64,000 nt of DNA from Jutongia huaianensis. Lineage in GTDB: Bacteria > Bacillota > Clostridia > Lachnospirales > Lachnospiraceae. The position numbers and the translations under genes were made by a program. The stretch's first letter is position 1; every line of letters starts with the position of its first letter. Shown one piece after another: positions 36,886 through 46,273 of the stretch. The notes under the pieces are model-generated. The model saw only the letters and a list, made by a program, of their open reading frames with translations. It had not been told where the DNA came from and made no database searches. The DNA lies in assembly GCF_014384985.1 (NCBI RefSeq), contig NZ_JACRSX010000007.1, positions 62,001-126,000 on the forward strand, read 5' to 3'.

Positions 36886-37867
36886 CCTTGATGCCCTCCT
36901 TTCCAAACGGAACAGGAATTGTCACCTTCTCGATCAATGGCACCATCAGGTTACTGATAATGATCGCATAGGATACACCTTCTGCAGATGCTCCGAAGAT
37001 ACGGAAGATACCGGTCAGAACACCTAACAGAATACCAAACACGATCTGTCCCTTCGGTGTGATCGGGCTGGTTACATAATCGGTCGCCATAAAGAATGCA
37101 CCGAGCATCAGTCCGCCACCACAGAACTCTGCTGCCAGATACATCAGGTTGAAACCGTGTCCGCCAAAGATCAGATAAAATACAGCGAAGGTTGCCAGAT
37201 AGCATACCGGAATACGCCAGCTGATCACCTTACGGATCAGAAGATATGCTGCACCGATCAGAAGACAGAGTGCAGAGGTCTCACCAATGGTGCCGCCTGT
37301 AGTTCCCAGAAACATTTTTAATACCTGGGCCCAGTCCAGATTCATAGAGCCATCCTTGATCATTGCCAGAGGAGTTGCTCCACTGATGGCATCTAACTGC
37401 TTGCCTGACAGGTATTTGAGTCCTACTGCCTTATCATAGGCAAAGGAAGTCATCTGTCCTGCGAAGGAGATCATCAGGAAACATCTTGCACCAAGTGCAG
37501 GGTTCATAAAGTTCTGTCCCAGCCCGCCAAAAAGCTGCTTGACGATGATAATGGCAAATACACTACCAATGATCGCCATCCAGATCGGGAACTTGGAACT
37601 TAAGTTTAATGCCAGGAAAAGTCCTGTCAGAGCAGCACTTCCATCACTGACTGTCAGAGGAAGTCCCATTGCCTTCTGCCATATGTACTCGGAAAGAACA
37701 CATGACGCCATACATACCACGATCAGTACCAGAGCACGGATACCGAAATTGAAAATTCCGAACAGAGCCGCCGGTGCCAGAGCAAGAAGCACATCATACA
37801 TGATGGATTTTGTAGAGGTCTTGCTTCGAACATGTGGTGATGATGAAATATTCAATAAATTACTCAC
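36875..37867 (-). CDS. rnfD: Rnf electron transport complex subunit D
   Basis: A 330-aa polytopic protein of the NQR2/RnfD family with about nine helices. The GTG start at 37867 lies 9 bases after AGGAGG and inside a 14-nt overlap-free gap behind rnfC; the longer frame to 37909 has no site. The covalent FMN site SGATPLAM is in the middle. RnfD is part of the ion-translocating core that pumps sodium or protons as electrons pass from ferredoxin to NAD+. Confidence 0.95.
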   Translation of the reverse strand: MSNLLNISSSPHVRSKTSTKSIMYDVLLALAPAALFGIFNFGIRALVLIVVCMASCVLSEYIWQKAMGLPLTVSDGSAALTGLFLALNLSSKFPIWMAIIGSVFAIIIVKQLFGGLGQNFMNPALGARCFLMISFAGQMTSFAYDKAVGLKYLSGKQLDAISGATPLAMIKDGSMNLDWAQVLKMFLGTTGGTIGETSALCLLIGAAYLLIRKVISWRIPVCYLATFAVFYLIFGGHGFNLMYLAAEFCGGGLMLGAFFMATDYVTSPITPKGQIVFGILLGVLTGIFRIFGASAEGVSYAIIISNLMVPLIEKVTIPVPFGKEGIKDGK

Positions 37868-37880
37868 GATGCTACACCTC

Positions 37881-39203
37881 CTATTTCTTTCTTCTCTGGG
37901 CTGCCACATACTGGCGTGCCTGCTTAAAGGTCTGTGTCAGAGGACGTTTTGCCGGACATACAAAGGTACAGCTTCCACACTCATAACACTCCATACCGTT
38001 TAACTTCACAAAAGTATCGTAATCATTATGCATTGCTGCCTGTGCCATCATCTGTGGCATCAAGTTGCCCGGACATGCCTCCACACATCGTCCGCAGCGG
38101 ATACATGGGGTTGGCTCATATTCTGCCACCTCATCCTTTGTCAATGCCAGAATAGACGATGATGTCTTGGTGACAGGAACATTCAGATCAAAGAATGCAA
38201 ATCCCATCATCGGACCACCGGAAATGATCTTGACCGGCTCTGTCTTAAAGCCGTCTCCCTCCGGAACAAGATCTGCGTGATTGCAGCCTAAGCGCACCTC
38301 CACATTGACCGGTGTATTGAATGCATCACCTGTCAGTGTGAGAACACCCTGGATCAGAGGTGTCTGCCTGCATACGGCGCGGTAGATCGCAATGACCGTC
38401 GAAACATTATCTACGATACATCCGGCATCTGCCGGCAGCTTCGCTGAATAGATCTTGCGGCCTGTCGCTGCATAGATCAGTGTACGCTCACCACCCTGAG
38501 GATACTTCGTCTTTAACGGCAGTACCTCCATACGATCCTCATTCTTTACAGCCTCCTGCATCTTGGCAATAGCATCCGGCTTATTGTCCTCGATACAGAT
38601 GACACCCTTTGCATTATCGAAAAGCTTCAGCATAACCTTCAGACCACCTACGATCTGGTCTGTATACTCAAGCATCTGACGATAATCGGATGTCAGATAC
38701 GGCTCACACTCTGCACCATTTACCAGAATGTAATCAATCTTATCCGGCTCCTTTGGTGCAAGCTTTACATTGGTCGGGAATCCCGCACCACCCATACCTA
38801 CGACACCCGCCTCCTTGACAATGTCACGGATCTCGTCTTTGGACAGCTTCGTATAATCCCGTTCCTCTCCAAGCCCTTCAATTCCTTTGTACTCCTCGTC
38901 GTTCTCAATAACGACACATGTTGCTTTGGAACCATTTAGAAGCATTCTCGGCTCTACCGCCTTAACAGTTCCTGAAACTGAACTGCAGATATTGGCAGAA
39001 ATAAAGCCACTGGCTTCGCCAATCTTTTGTCCAACCAGTACCTTGTCGCCCTTCTCCACAATAGGAGTCGCAGGCGCACCGATGTGCTGTGCCATAGGAA
39101 ATACATATTCTCCCGGCAGATTTACCTGTTTGATCGGCAGATCTTTAGACAGCTCTTTTCCCTCGTAAGGATGTACACCCCCACGAAATGTTGCGTTACT
39201 CAT
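37881..39203 (-). CDS. rnfC: Rnf electron transport complex subunit C
   Basis: A 440-aa peripheral subunit. The flavin/NADH region is seen at GVVGMGGAGFPTNVKL and VNGAECEPYLTSDYR, and the C-terminus has two ferredoxin sites, CIRCGRCVEACPG and CYECGSCTFVCPA. RnfC binds FMN and passes electrons to NAD+. It is the first gene of rnfCDGEAB and has a consensus promoter about 120 bases upstream (39327-39354). Confidence 0.97.
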   Translation of the reverse strand: MSNATFRGGVHPYEGKELSKDLPIKQVNLPGEYVFPMAQHIGAPATPIVEKGDKVLVGQKIGEASGFISANICSSVSGTVKAVEPRMLLNGSKATCVVIENDEEYKGIEGLGEERDYTKLSKDEIRDIVKEAGVVGMGGAGFPTNVKLAPKEPDKIDYILVNGAECEPYLTSDYRQMLEYTDQIVGGLKVMLKLFDNAKGVICIEDNKPDAIAKMQEAVKNEDRMEVLPLKTKYPQGGERTLIYAATGRKIYSAKLPADAGCIVDNVSTVIAIYRAVCRQTPLIQGVLTLTGDAFNTPVNVEVRLGCNHADLVPEGDGFKTEPVKIISGGPMMGFAFFDLNVPVTKTSSSILALTKDEVAEYEPTPCIRCGRCVEACPGNLMPQMMAQAAMHNDYDTFVKLNGMECYECGSCTFVCPAKRPLTQTFKQARQYVAAQRRKK

Positions 39204-39326
39204 TCCGGTTCCCCTTTCTTTGATTTATTTTGTCGTGCCTGTTGATATCATTTATCATTTCCCTCACATATGCCTATTACAATCTATTCTTTTGGGACTG
39301 AATTCAGCCACAACAATTCACTCCTT

Positions 39327-39354
39327 ATTGTATCATTCGTATGACAAAAGTCAA
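39327..39354 (-). promoter_or_regulatory. promoter of the rnfCDGEAB operon
   Basis: Minus-strand TTGACT (39354-39349), 16-base spacer, TACAAT (39332-39327), leaving a leader of about 117 bases before rnfC. Confidence 0.75.
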
Positions 39355-39464
39355 CATTTTCACGGAGTTTTCGTATGTTTTTACCAAAAAATCCTATTTT
39401 TTTCCATTGATAATCTCTATCAATGACCATTCTTCTTTGCACTCCTTTTCCACTGCATAAAAAA

Positions 39465-39554
39465 GGCAAAACCAGCGTTTTGCCCTCCAAGAATTGCTGC
39501 GCAATTCTCGTTGGCTTCCCTCTACGCTGCGAGCATTTTCCTATACACTAAAAA
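39465..39554 (-). repeat. 90-bp intergenic repeat, copy 1
   Basis: This 90-bp sequence differs from 42069-42158 at two positions only (39499 and 39529). On the minus strand it begins with TAGTGTATAGGAAAATGC, holds the hairpin AGAATTGC/GCAATTCT and ends in its own terminator-like hairpin GGCAAAAC/GTTTTGCC followed by T4. Its 5' end abuts the tRNA-Thr terminator. No coding sequence is convincing in it. Confidence 0.9.
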
Positions 39555-39579
39555 AGTGCCATACATAATGTACAGCACT
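39555..39579 (-). terminator. terminator of the tRNA-Thr gene
   Basis: An 11-bp stem with two G-T pairs (AGTGCTGTACA / TGTATGGCACT), 3-base loop and T6, 12 bases after the tRNA. The T tract is shared with the start of repeat copy 1. Confidence 0.85.
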
Positions 39580-39590
39580 CTGCATGTTTA

Positions 39591-39663
39591 AGCTGATAAC
39601 GGGAATCGAACCCGTGACCTCCGCCTTACCAAGGCGACGCTCTACCGACTGAGCCATATCAGC
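39591..39663 (-). tRNA. tRNA-Thr (anticodon GGT)
   Basis: A 73-nt cloverleaf including the discriminator base. The acceptor stem GCTGATA pairs with TATCAGC; the D arm has GCTCAGTCGGTAGAGC; the anticodon stem TCGCC/GGCGG holds loop TTGGTAA with anticodon GGT; the T arm is CGGGTTCGATTCCCG. The CCA end is not encoded. Confidence 0.97.
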
Positions 39664-39677
39664 AGTCAACATGCGAT

Positions 39678-39706
39678 ATTATATAATATTTTTTACGAAA
39701 ATGCAA
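39678..39706 (-). promoter_or_regulatory. promoter of the tRNA-Thr gene
   Basis: Minus-strand TTGCAT (39706-39701), 17-base AT-rich spacer, TATAAT (39683-39678), 15 bases before the mature 5' end. Confidence 0.8.
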
Positions 39707-39771
39707 GCAGTTTTTTATTTTATATATATCTATTTTTTATCCTGCAAAATCCGTCTGATTCCTTTTCCTTA

Positions 39772-41910
39772 TCAGACCTGATACAGGTTAAATACCCCGA
39801 TCAGCTCTTTCAGCTTAGCTGCCTGAGCCGCCAGCTCCTCACTGCTTGCAGAGCTTTCCTCTGCCATAGCCGTATTTTCCTGAACAACGGCTGCGATCTG
39901 GTCTGCTGCCAGTAAAAGCTGACTTAATGCATCTGCCTGATTTTCGGATGCCTCTGTGATCTTTCCGATATTTTCTACCAGATCGTTTGTCCTTCCGGCT
40001 GCTGTCACCAGCTTGCCGGCCGCCTCATCTACCAGCGTCTTTCCCTGTTCCACTGCCCGGATCGTATTGGCGATCAGTTCGGTAGAATTTCTCGCTGCCT
40101 CCGCACTCTGGGTTGCCAGCTCTCCTACCTGGGTAGCAACAACAGCGAAGCCCTTTCCGGCCTCACCTGCACGGGCTGCCTCGATAGAGGCATTTAACGC
40201 CAGAAGATTTGTCTGGCTTGCGATATCATCAATACTGCTGATAATGGAATTGATCTGCATAGAAGTGTTATTGATAACCTCCATAGCCTCAACCACCTGC
40301 TGCATGCTTGTGTTGGTATTGGTAATCTCGTCACCAACATTCTGTGCCATTTCATTGGCTTTCCTGGCATGCTCCGCATTCTGTCCGACCTCTTCGGATA
40401 CATTGGAGATTGTAGCCTGAAGCTCCTCAACAGAGCTTGCCTGGTCCGTCGCTCCCTCCGTCAATGACTGCGCTCCCTCAGAGATGTTCTCCGCATTGGC
40501 TGCCACCTGCTCCGATACAATATTGATCTCTGACAGGGTATTGGAAAGATCGCTGACTACTGCAAGCAGAGACTGCTTAATGCTCTCAAAGTCCCCCGGA
40601 TATTCTACGGCCGGTGCAATCGCAAAGTCATTGTCTGCCATCTGCTGCAGCACATCCTGCAAGTCGTGGATAATGCCCCTCAGGGTCCCTGCCGCATCAG
40701 AAAACGCCTCAGAAAGCTTTCCGATCTCATCCTCCGACTCAGCCCGGATCTCAATATTAAAATCACCGCTACAAAGCTGCCGGGAAGCATCCACTACCTT
40801 TTCAATCGGCTTAATGTGCTTAAAGAGCTGCTTGCTGGCCATCGTGACAATTACAAGGATCGAAATAATCGAAATAATCACCATGATCACCACAAGCTTC
40901 ACGGTATTTTTGTTCAGGTCACTACGATTTAATACACTCACAGCCCACCAGGTCTGTTCCCCCGCCGTGATCGGAGTATAGAACCGGGATACATAGGAAC
41001 CGTTGTCTCTTCTGGTGTTTACATTAAAACTCTTACCGGTATCAATTCCTTTTTGAATCTTTACATACTGCTTTGTATCCAGGATCTCGGTAAGCTTCTT
41101 GCCATAATAAGCATCTTCATCCTCACTGTCATAAACAAAGGTACTGTCATCGGTAAAGATATCTACATACATAGACGGATACTTGTCCGTATCGCACTCC
41201 AGCCGGGAGAAGTTATTAATATTGATATCAACAACGATTACTCCCTGCACCTTGTCATTATAAATGATCGGATAGCTTGCAGTGATCATTTTTACGCCAT
41301 TGTCCGTATACGGATTGGTAAAATATGCTTTCTTAGTCTCTATCGCTTTTTTGTAATAATCATTATTACTGTAATCCGCATATGCTCCGTAACTACGACA
41401 AGTCTTTGCCTTGGCGTCATTCTCGTTGATATATAAGGAATAATCCTTTACAGCAGGGTCAAAGGCCCCCTGCTCAAAGAAAACTCCGATACCGAAAATA
41501 TCATCGCTGTCTGCCACAGTAGACCATGCCGTATTCAGAACGTAATTTTCAATCTCCTTATTCATGAGCTGAAGTTTCACCTTGTACAACACACTCTGAT
41601 CCGTCTCTCCGGAATAGCCATTCTTTGCGTAATCATCATATTCCGACTCAATAAAAGTCTGCATACCGGATGCGGCATTGGATGCAGTATCAATCACCTT
41701 TTGAACAGTCAGACCATTATTTTTCGCAATTTCTTCGAATTCACCCCTGATACTGCTACTCAGAAATACTCCACTCATAGATGCACTGATCACAACCATT
41801 ACCAGCATACACATAATCACCACATTACCAATAGCATACGAGGTCTTTCTGGCAAGACTTCCCCTGGATCCGTTTTTCAGTTTCTTTTTCAATTTTTTCA
41901 ATATTTTCAT
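39772..41910 (-). CDS. methyl-accepting chemotaxis protein with double-Cache sensor
   Basis: A 712-aa receptor from the ATG at 41910 (AGGAGGG upstream). A basic N-terminus and first helix lead to a 290-residue extracellular dCache-like domain, a second helix (VVIMVIISIISILVIVTMAS), HAMP and a long coiled-coil signalling domain. The hairpin tip region reads [21 protein letters not shown], the conserved contact for CheA and CheW, with AGKGFAVVA after it. The ligand is unknown. It is a single gene, followed by the tRNA promoter region. Confidence 0.95.
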   Translation of the reverse strand: MKILKKLKKKLKNGSRGSLARKTSYAIGNVVIMCMLVMVVISASMSGVFLSSSIRGEFEEIAKNNGLTVQKVIDTASNAASGMQTFIESEYDDYAKNGYSGETDQSVLYKVKLQLMNKEIENYVLNTAWSTVADSDDIFGIGVFFEQGAFDPAVKDYSLYINENDAKAKTCRSYGAYADYSNNDYYKKAIETKKAYFTNPYTDNGVKMITASYPIIYNDKVQGVIVVDININNFSRLECDTDKYPSMYVDIFTDDSTFVYDSEDEDAYYGKKLTEILDTKQYVKIQKGIDTGKSFNVNTRRDNGSYVSRFYTPITAGEQTWWAVSVLNRSDLNKNTVKLVVIMVIISIISILVIVTMASKQLFKHIKPIEKVVDASRQLCSGDFNIEIRAESEDEIGKLSEAFSDAAGTLRGIIHDLQDVLQQMADNDFAIAPAVEYPGDFESIKQSLLAVVSDLSNTLSEINIVSEQVAANAENISEGAQSLTEGATDQASSVEELQATISNVSEEVGQNAEHARKANEMAQNVGDEITNTNTSMQQVVEAMEVINNTSMQINSIISSIDDIASQTNLLALNASIEAARAGEAGKGFAVVATQVGELATQSAEAARNSTELIANTIRAVEQGKTLVDEAAGKLVTAAGRTNDLVENIGKITEASENQADALSQLLLAADQIAAVVQENTAMAEESSASSEELAAQAAKLKELIGVFNLYQV

Positions 41911-42068
41911 ACACACCCTCCTATCCGGTGGTTTCTCCATCACTGTCAGGCTGCGGCCTTTCCCTCGTCTGGCAGATTGGTATAACGTTAATAAGTGCTT
42001 ATCATTTAAAGCATATCACTTTATTCCTATTAACGCAAATTATATTATATACATTTATCCAAAAAAAG

Positions 42069-42158
42069 GGCAAAACCAGCGTTTTGCCCTCCAAGAATTG
42101 CTTCGCAATTCTCGTTGGCTTCCCTCTACGCTACGAGCATTTTCCTATACACTAAAAA
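42069..42158 (-). repeat. 90-bp intergenic repeat, copy 2
   Basis: 88 of 90 bases identical to copy 1 in the same orientation, 2.6 kb away. The minus strand again starts with TAGTGTATAGG at the T tract of a terminator (that of the GH5 gene) and ends with its own GGCAAAAC/GTTTTGCC hairpin and a T7 run. It fills most of the 304-base gap 41911-42214. Confidence 0.9.
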
Positions 42159-42197
42159 GCAAAAGCCACCACCCAAACCGGTGGTGACTCTTGCTTT
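42156..42197 (-). terminator. terminator of the GH5 cellulase gene
   Basis: Stem CACCACC / GGTGGTG extended by AAAGCAA / TTGCTTT with a small internal loop, then a T run. It starts 18 bases after the gene's stop. Confidence 0.88.
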
Positions 42198-42214
42198 ACA
42201 CGTTAACCGTGTTA

Positions 42215-45043
42215 TTATTTAAATTTTTTGTATCCGCTCTTCTTCAAGAGTTTTACATTTGCCTTACGAACCTTCGCAGATGCACCCTTTACCTTGATCT
42301 TCTTCTTGCATCCCTTGAAAGCGCCCTTGGACACCTTCTTAAGTTTTGCCGGAACGGTCAGGGTCTTCAGTTTCTTACAATTTGCAAATGCTGCAGAAGG
42401 AATTTTGTTGATATTTTTATTCAACGTTACAGAAGTTGCTTTCGCTCCCTTAAATGCTTTCGCTCCGATTCCTGTAACCCGATACTTGATCTTCTTATTC
42501 TTAACAGAAGATGCAACGGAAAGCTTCTTTGCCTTTACGCCCTTCTTCGTAAGACCTACAACTGATACAGCCCCCTGGCTTGCAGTTGTTGCTCTCTTTG
42601 TTACTTTATACTTATAATTACCTGCCGTAAATGTCTTATTTACCTTCAGACCAACCTTCTTAACAGCGGCCGGTGTTGTAATGCTTGAGGAAGAAGGAAC
42701 CTTTGCAGCAGCTTCTGCTGCTTTACGAGCTGCCTCCTCGGCTGCCTTGCGTGCTGCTTCTTCTGCGGCTTTACGCGCTTCCTCTGCCTTACGCGCTGCT
42801 TCCTCTGCCTCTTCCTGCTGGATTGTCTTGTCTGTCTGAGGATTAACATAGGTCTTGTCTGCAATATCCTTTAATGCCTGATCCAGACCGGTTACTGTAA
42901 AGGTCATGCTGATGCTCTTTTTTGGCATCTTCAGTTTACCTCTGTTATTTCTGGCTGCCATAGGATATTTTGTTTCATCATCCTTATCACCATCCCATGT
43001 ATTGATTGCCACGAAAGTATAATATCTGTCATCTGCCTTATGATACAGATCGATCGGATCCGGATTTGGATTATTTGGAGACTTCATTACATTTTCTCCA
43101 TCTACTGTGATCGTTGTATTGGTAATTTTTACTCCCGGATATTTCTCCACCAGCAGATCCATTGCCAATCCGAGCATCTGATACTTCACACCGCTTAAAG
43201 CAGCTCCTTCCAGAGAAACAGTATACTCTCCATCCTTCGTCAGAAGAACATCTGTTACCTTCGTTGAGTCTGCAGCCTCCTTGCCGGATGCCACAATATA
43301 TTCATAGCTTTTATTCTTTCCTGCTTTTGAGAATGGCAGGTAGTTGTTACGATAATCCCAGTTTGATGTCTGATAGTACAGATATGCATGGATTCCGGTG
43401 GTATTCCACAGATCCTGATCGATATATGCACCAATCTTATGATTGTCCTTAGACTCGTTTGGATCCGGCTTTCCTCCTGAAATGCTTGTCATGCTGGCAT
43501 CACCTTTAGTTCCATTGATGGTATTGTAGAAATCGGCAATATCTTTATAATACATTGCCGGTGCCACTCCGTCTGCTTCTGAGCCACGCTCGAAATATGC
43601 ACCTGTATCCCACAGAACCGGAACAGCACTGATCTTCTGCGCTTCTGTAAATGTATCATGCAGCCACTGGGTTACACTTGACTCAACACCTGCCGGATTA
43701 CAGATACCACATTCACCGATAATGATACCATATCCCTGATCTGTAAACTTCTTAAGAGTCTGGAAATATTTTGCGGTATTTTCCTGATCTGCCACAGTAT
43801 ATGTACCTGTACCACCATCACCACAGAAATCCCATGGAGTATAATAATGAACAGAAAGGAACAGCTTAGATGTGCCGTTCTCCTCAATATCTGTCGGCAT
43901 TACATAACGATTACCAACCTCTTTGGTAACACCGTTTTCATCTTTGACCTTCTGTACTTTATCAACTGTTTTGGTGATATCGGTATTGTAACCAGGGATC
44001 AGAAGATGTCTGTTTTTGTTGTTGCCACCGCTGTTACGGATAATATCAACAAACTTCTGGTTGATCTTATTAACCGTCTCATACAGCTCATCCTCTGTCA
44101 TATAACCGGCAAGAGCCTGCTCTGTAGAATCATTTCCAACCGCATAGCCACTCTTACCGATTGCATCAATCAGACGATCACCGAGCTCCTCGTTTGCACC
44201 CTCAAAGATCAGGTGGTCAGAGTATCCTTTAAAACGCTCTGCGATCTGTGTCCAGTATGCCTCATATCTTGCCCATGCTTTTGCACGCAGCTCTTCATCC
44301 GGGACAGGAACATCCTCGCCATCTGCATTCTTTTCTGTCACATATTCCTTAACCTGATCACCGTCCTCATCTACGATTTCCCGATACTTGCAGGCACCAA
44401 ACTGTCCCCACCACTGATTGTCCCAGTGATCGTTGATAACGACATACATACCATTGTTCAAAGCATAGTTGACAATCTCTTCCACACGTCCAAGGTACTC
44501 ATCTTTAATCGTATAAGTACCATCATCAATATCTGCATTGGACCATGCAACCGGAATACGCAGTGTATTGATACCATAAGAATGTACTTTATCGATATAA
44601 GCCTGTGTCGTGATCGGCTGTTTCCAGACAGTCTCACAATCCTTCGATGTCACGTCCTTGTCATACTTGGTCTTGTTTCCCGTTTCTGTCTTCTCTAACG
44701 GCATAACAGCCTCCATCGTATTACCAAGGTTAATACCAACACCCATCTCCTTGTTGGCCAGATCCTGTGAAGACAGCTCCGTACGCATAGATCCGTTATC
44801 CTTTACTGTCATCACTGTGCCGGTGCCTTTGATCGTCACCGTACGGTCCTTACCAATATTAGACTTGTCATTCCAGGTTTCTCTCAGTGTAATGTTATCC
44901 GGTGTCAACACATCCGTTAAAACCGTCTTGCCATCAGCTGCTTTTACGCTTGTAACGTCAAACGAACCGGCACTAAAGCTGCTGACTACCATCGAAAAAC
45001 TCATACATGCTGCAAGAATTCCTTTTAGATTTTTTTTCTTCAA
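42215..45043 (-). CDS. secreted GH5 endoglucanase with helical linker and basic LRR tail
   Basis: A 942-aa secreted enzyme. Signal peptide 1-36, a short beta region, then a GH5 barrel from about residue 95: NTLRIPVAWS, acid/base E285 in FEGANEELG, HYY at 399-401 and nucleophile E444 in IIIGECG. This fits retaining beta-1,4-glucanase or mannanase activity. Residues about 460-730 form a further beta-rich module. A heptad-like linker of repeated EEAARKA units (735-782) leads to a lysine-rich C-terminus (783-942) with BspA-type leucine-rich units (IPSAAFANCKKLKTLTVP). Wall or glycan binding by this basic tail is inferred. Confidence 0.9.
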   Translation of the reverse strand: MKKKNLKGILAACMSFSMVVSSFSAGSFDVTSVKAADGKTVLTDVLTPDNITLRETWNDKSNIGKDRTVTIKGTGTVMTVKDNGSMRTELSSQDLANKEMGVGINLGNTMEAVMPLEKTETGNKTKYDKDVTSKDCETVWKQPITTQAYIDKVHSYGINTLRIPVAWSNADIDDGTYTIKDEYLGRVEEIVNYALNNGMYVVINDHWDNQWWGQFGACKYREIVDEDGDQVKEYVTEKNADGEDVPVPDEELRAKAWARYEAYWTQIAERFKGYSDHLIFEGANEELGDRLIDAIGKSGYAVGNDSTEQALAGYMTEDELYETVNKINQKFVDIIRNSGGNNKNRHLLIPGYNTDITKTVDKVQKVKDENGVTKEVGNRYVMPTDIEENGTSKLFLSVHYYTPWDFCGDGGTGTYTVADQENTAKYFQTLKKFTDQGYGIIIGECGICNPAGVESSVTQWLHDTFTEAQKISAVPVLWDTGAYFERGSEADGVAPAMYYKDIADFYNTINGTKGDASMTSISGGKPDPNESKDNHKIGAYIDQDLWNTTGIHAYLYYQTSNWDYRNNYLPFSKAGKNKSYEYIVASGKEAADSTKVTDVLLTKDGEYTVSLEGAALSGVKYQMLGLAMDLLVEKYPGVKITNTTITVDGENVMKSPNNPNPDPIDLYHKADDRYYTFVAINTWDGDKDDETKYPMAARNNRGKLKMPKKSISMTFTVTGLDQALKDIADKTYVNPQTDKTIQQEEAEEAARKAEEARKAAEEAARKAAEEAARKAAEAAAKVPSSSSITTPAAVKKVGLKVNKTFTAGNYKYKVTKRATTASQGAVSVVGLTKKGVKAKKLSVASSVKNKKIKYRVTGIGAKAFKGAKATSVTLNKNINKIPSAAFANCKKLKTLTVPAKLKKVSKGAFKGCKKKIKVKGASAKVRKANVKLLKKSGYKKFK

Positions 45044-45175
45044 TGTTTTTCCTCCTTTTGAGTTAATTATTTGATCCTCTCTCCCAAAGAATCATTTGCA
45101 TTTGAATATGCACATTTAATTATACACAAATTTTTTATATTTTTCAAACACTTTGTTAGTAATTCTCACCATTAA

Positions 45176-45240
45176 AAATAGAGGAGATTTGTAGTAAAAA
45201 TTCAACATGTTACAAAAATAATTACTAAACTCCTCTATTT
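45176..45240 (-). terminator. long hairpin behind the sugar-binding lipoprotein gene
   Basis: An 11-bp stem AAATAGAGGAG / CTCCTCTATTT with a 43-base loop that can pair partly (AGTAATT with AATTTTTACT), then T5 on the minus strand. It lies 43 bases past the gene's stop. Confidence 0.65.
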
Positions 45241-45283
45241 CTAATACAATTATTATATTTTCAAATACGATTATTCAACTTTA

Positions 45284-46261
45284 CTAATATTGCGTAACAT
45301 TATCTGATGTCACCTGCTCAAACGGAACCCATACATAAAGTCCGTTCTTCTCCGCACCAGACAGAGAGGTAATACTTTCTCCTGCTGCCAGCTTCTGCGC
45401 CGCCAGAACAGCTTCCTCTCCCTGCCCCTTTGCCGGCTGGAAGATGGTACATGCCATTTTCCCCTTTTTGATGAGGTCAAGACCGTCTGCCGTTGCATCA
45501 ACGCCCAGCACCGGGAGCTTGGACAGATCCAGCTTCTCCTGTTCTGCCGCCTGTACCACACCAACCGCCATGGAATCGTTGTTACAAATGACGGCGTCCA
45601 CATCCTGTCCTGTCCGCAAAAACTGACGGAACATTTTGGCTGCCGTATCCGTGGACCAGTCTGCATAATCCTCATAAACATAATTGATGGTTTTGCCGGA
45701 AGCCTCCAGGGCAGCCTTATTCGCCCTGGTACGTCCCTTCGTTGCCGAATGGGTGCTTTCCCCCTTGAAAATAGCGATATTCAGGGTGTCCTTAGAAGCA
45801 TACTGATCCAACACATATTTGGCCTGCAGTTCTCCTGCAACTGCCTCATCCGATCCCACATAAACATACTGATCCTTCTGAAGATATTCCTCCTCCGGAG
45901 CACTGTTGATAAACACAATCGGCTTGTCCCCTGCAAGAGCCTCCATCTGCTGGGCTGTTCCTGCATCGCACAAGGCACAGATGATGACATCGGCATCCTT
46001 TGCCTCTTTGATCTGGTTCATCTGGGTCTCAGAGGAGCCCTTGGCATCCTTTACCTCCAGCGTTATCCCCTTCTCCTCTGCTGCTTTCCCGGCTGCGTCT
46101 GCCAGATTTGCACGGAAAGTATCCGATCCGTCTGAAACCGTCAGCATAATATTTATCTTTCCACCAGAGGATTTCCCTTTGCCGGAAGATTTGGAACATC
46201 CTGCTGCCAGCAGACAGCACAATGTCAACAAACATATGATTAATGATGCTTTCTTTTTCAC
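45284..46261 (-). CDS. sugar-binding lipoprotein (ribose/galactose type)
   Basis: A 325-aa lipoprotein. The signal ends in lipobox LLAAGC; the mature part has two Rossmann-like lobes of the periplasmic-binding type 4 family (NIMLTVSDGSDTF, VIICALCDAGTAQQME, DAVICNNDSMAVGVVQA, VLGVDATADGLDLI). The GTG start at 46261 is 6-8 bases after AGGGGG; the stop of the upstream chemoreceptor is just before it. No ABC permease or ATPase gene is adjacent, so it probably hands ligand to the chemoreceptor or to a distant transporter. Confidence 0.9.
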   Translation of the reverse strand: MKKKASLIICLLTLCCLLAAGCSKSSGKGKSSGGKINIMLTVSDGSDTFRANLADAAGKAAEEKGITLEVKDAKGSSETQMNQIKEAKDADVIICALCDAGTAQQMEALAGDKPIVFINSAPEEEYLQKDQYVYVGSDEAVAGELQAKYVLDQYASKDTLNIAIFKGESTHSATKGRTRANKAALEASGKTINYVYEDYADWSTDTAAKMFRQFLRTGQDVDAVICNNDSMAVGVVQAAEQEKLDLSKLPVLGVDATADGLDLIKKGKMACTIFQPAKGQGEEAVLAAQKLAAGESITSLSGAEKNGLYVWVPFEQVTSDNVTQY

Positions 46262-46273
46262 AACTGTCACCCC

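Noticed and set aside
39284..39490. Minus-strand ORF of 68 codons downstream of tRNA-Thr
   Set aside because: It begins inside the 90-bp repeat, runs through that repeat's terminator-like hairpin and across the Rnf promoter, has no ribosome site and resembles nothing known.
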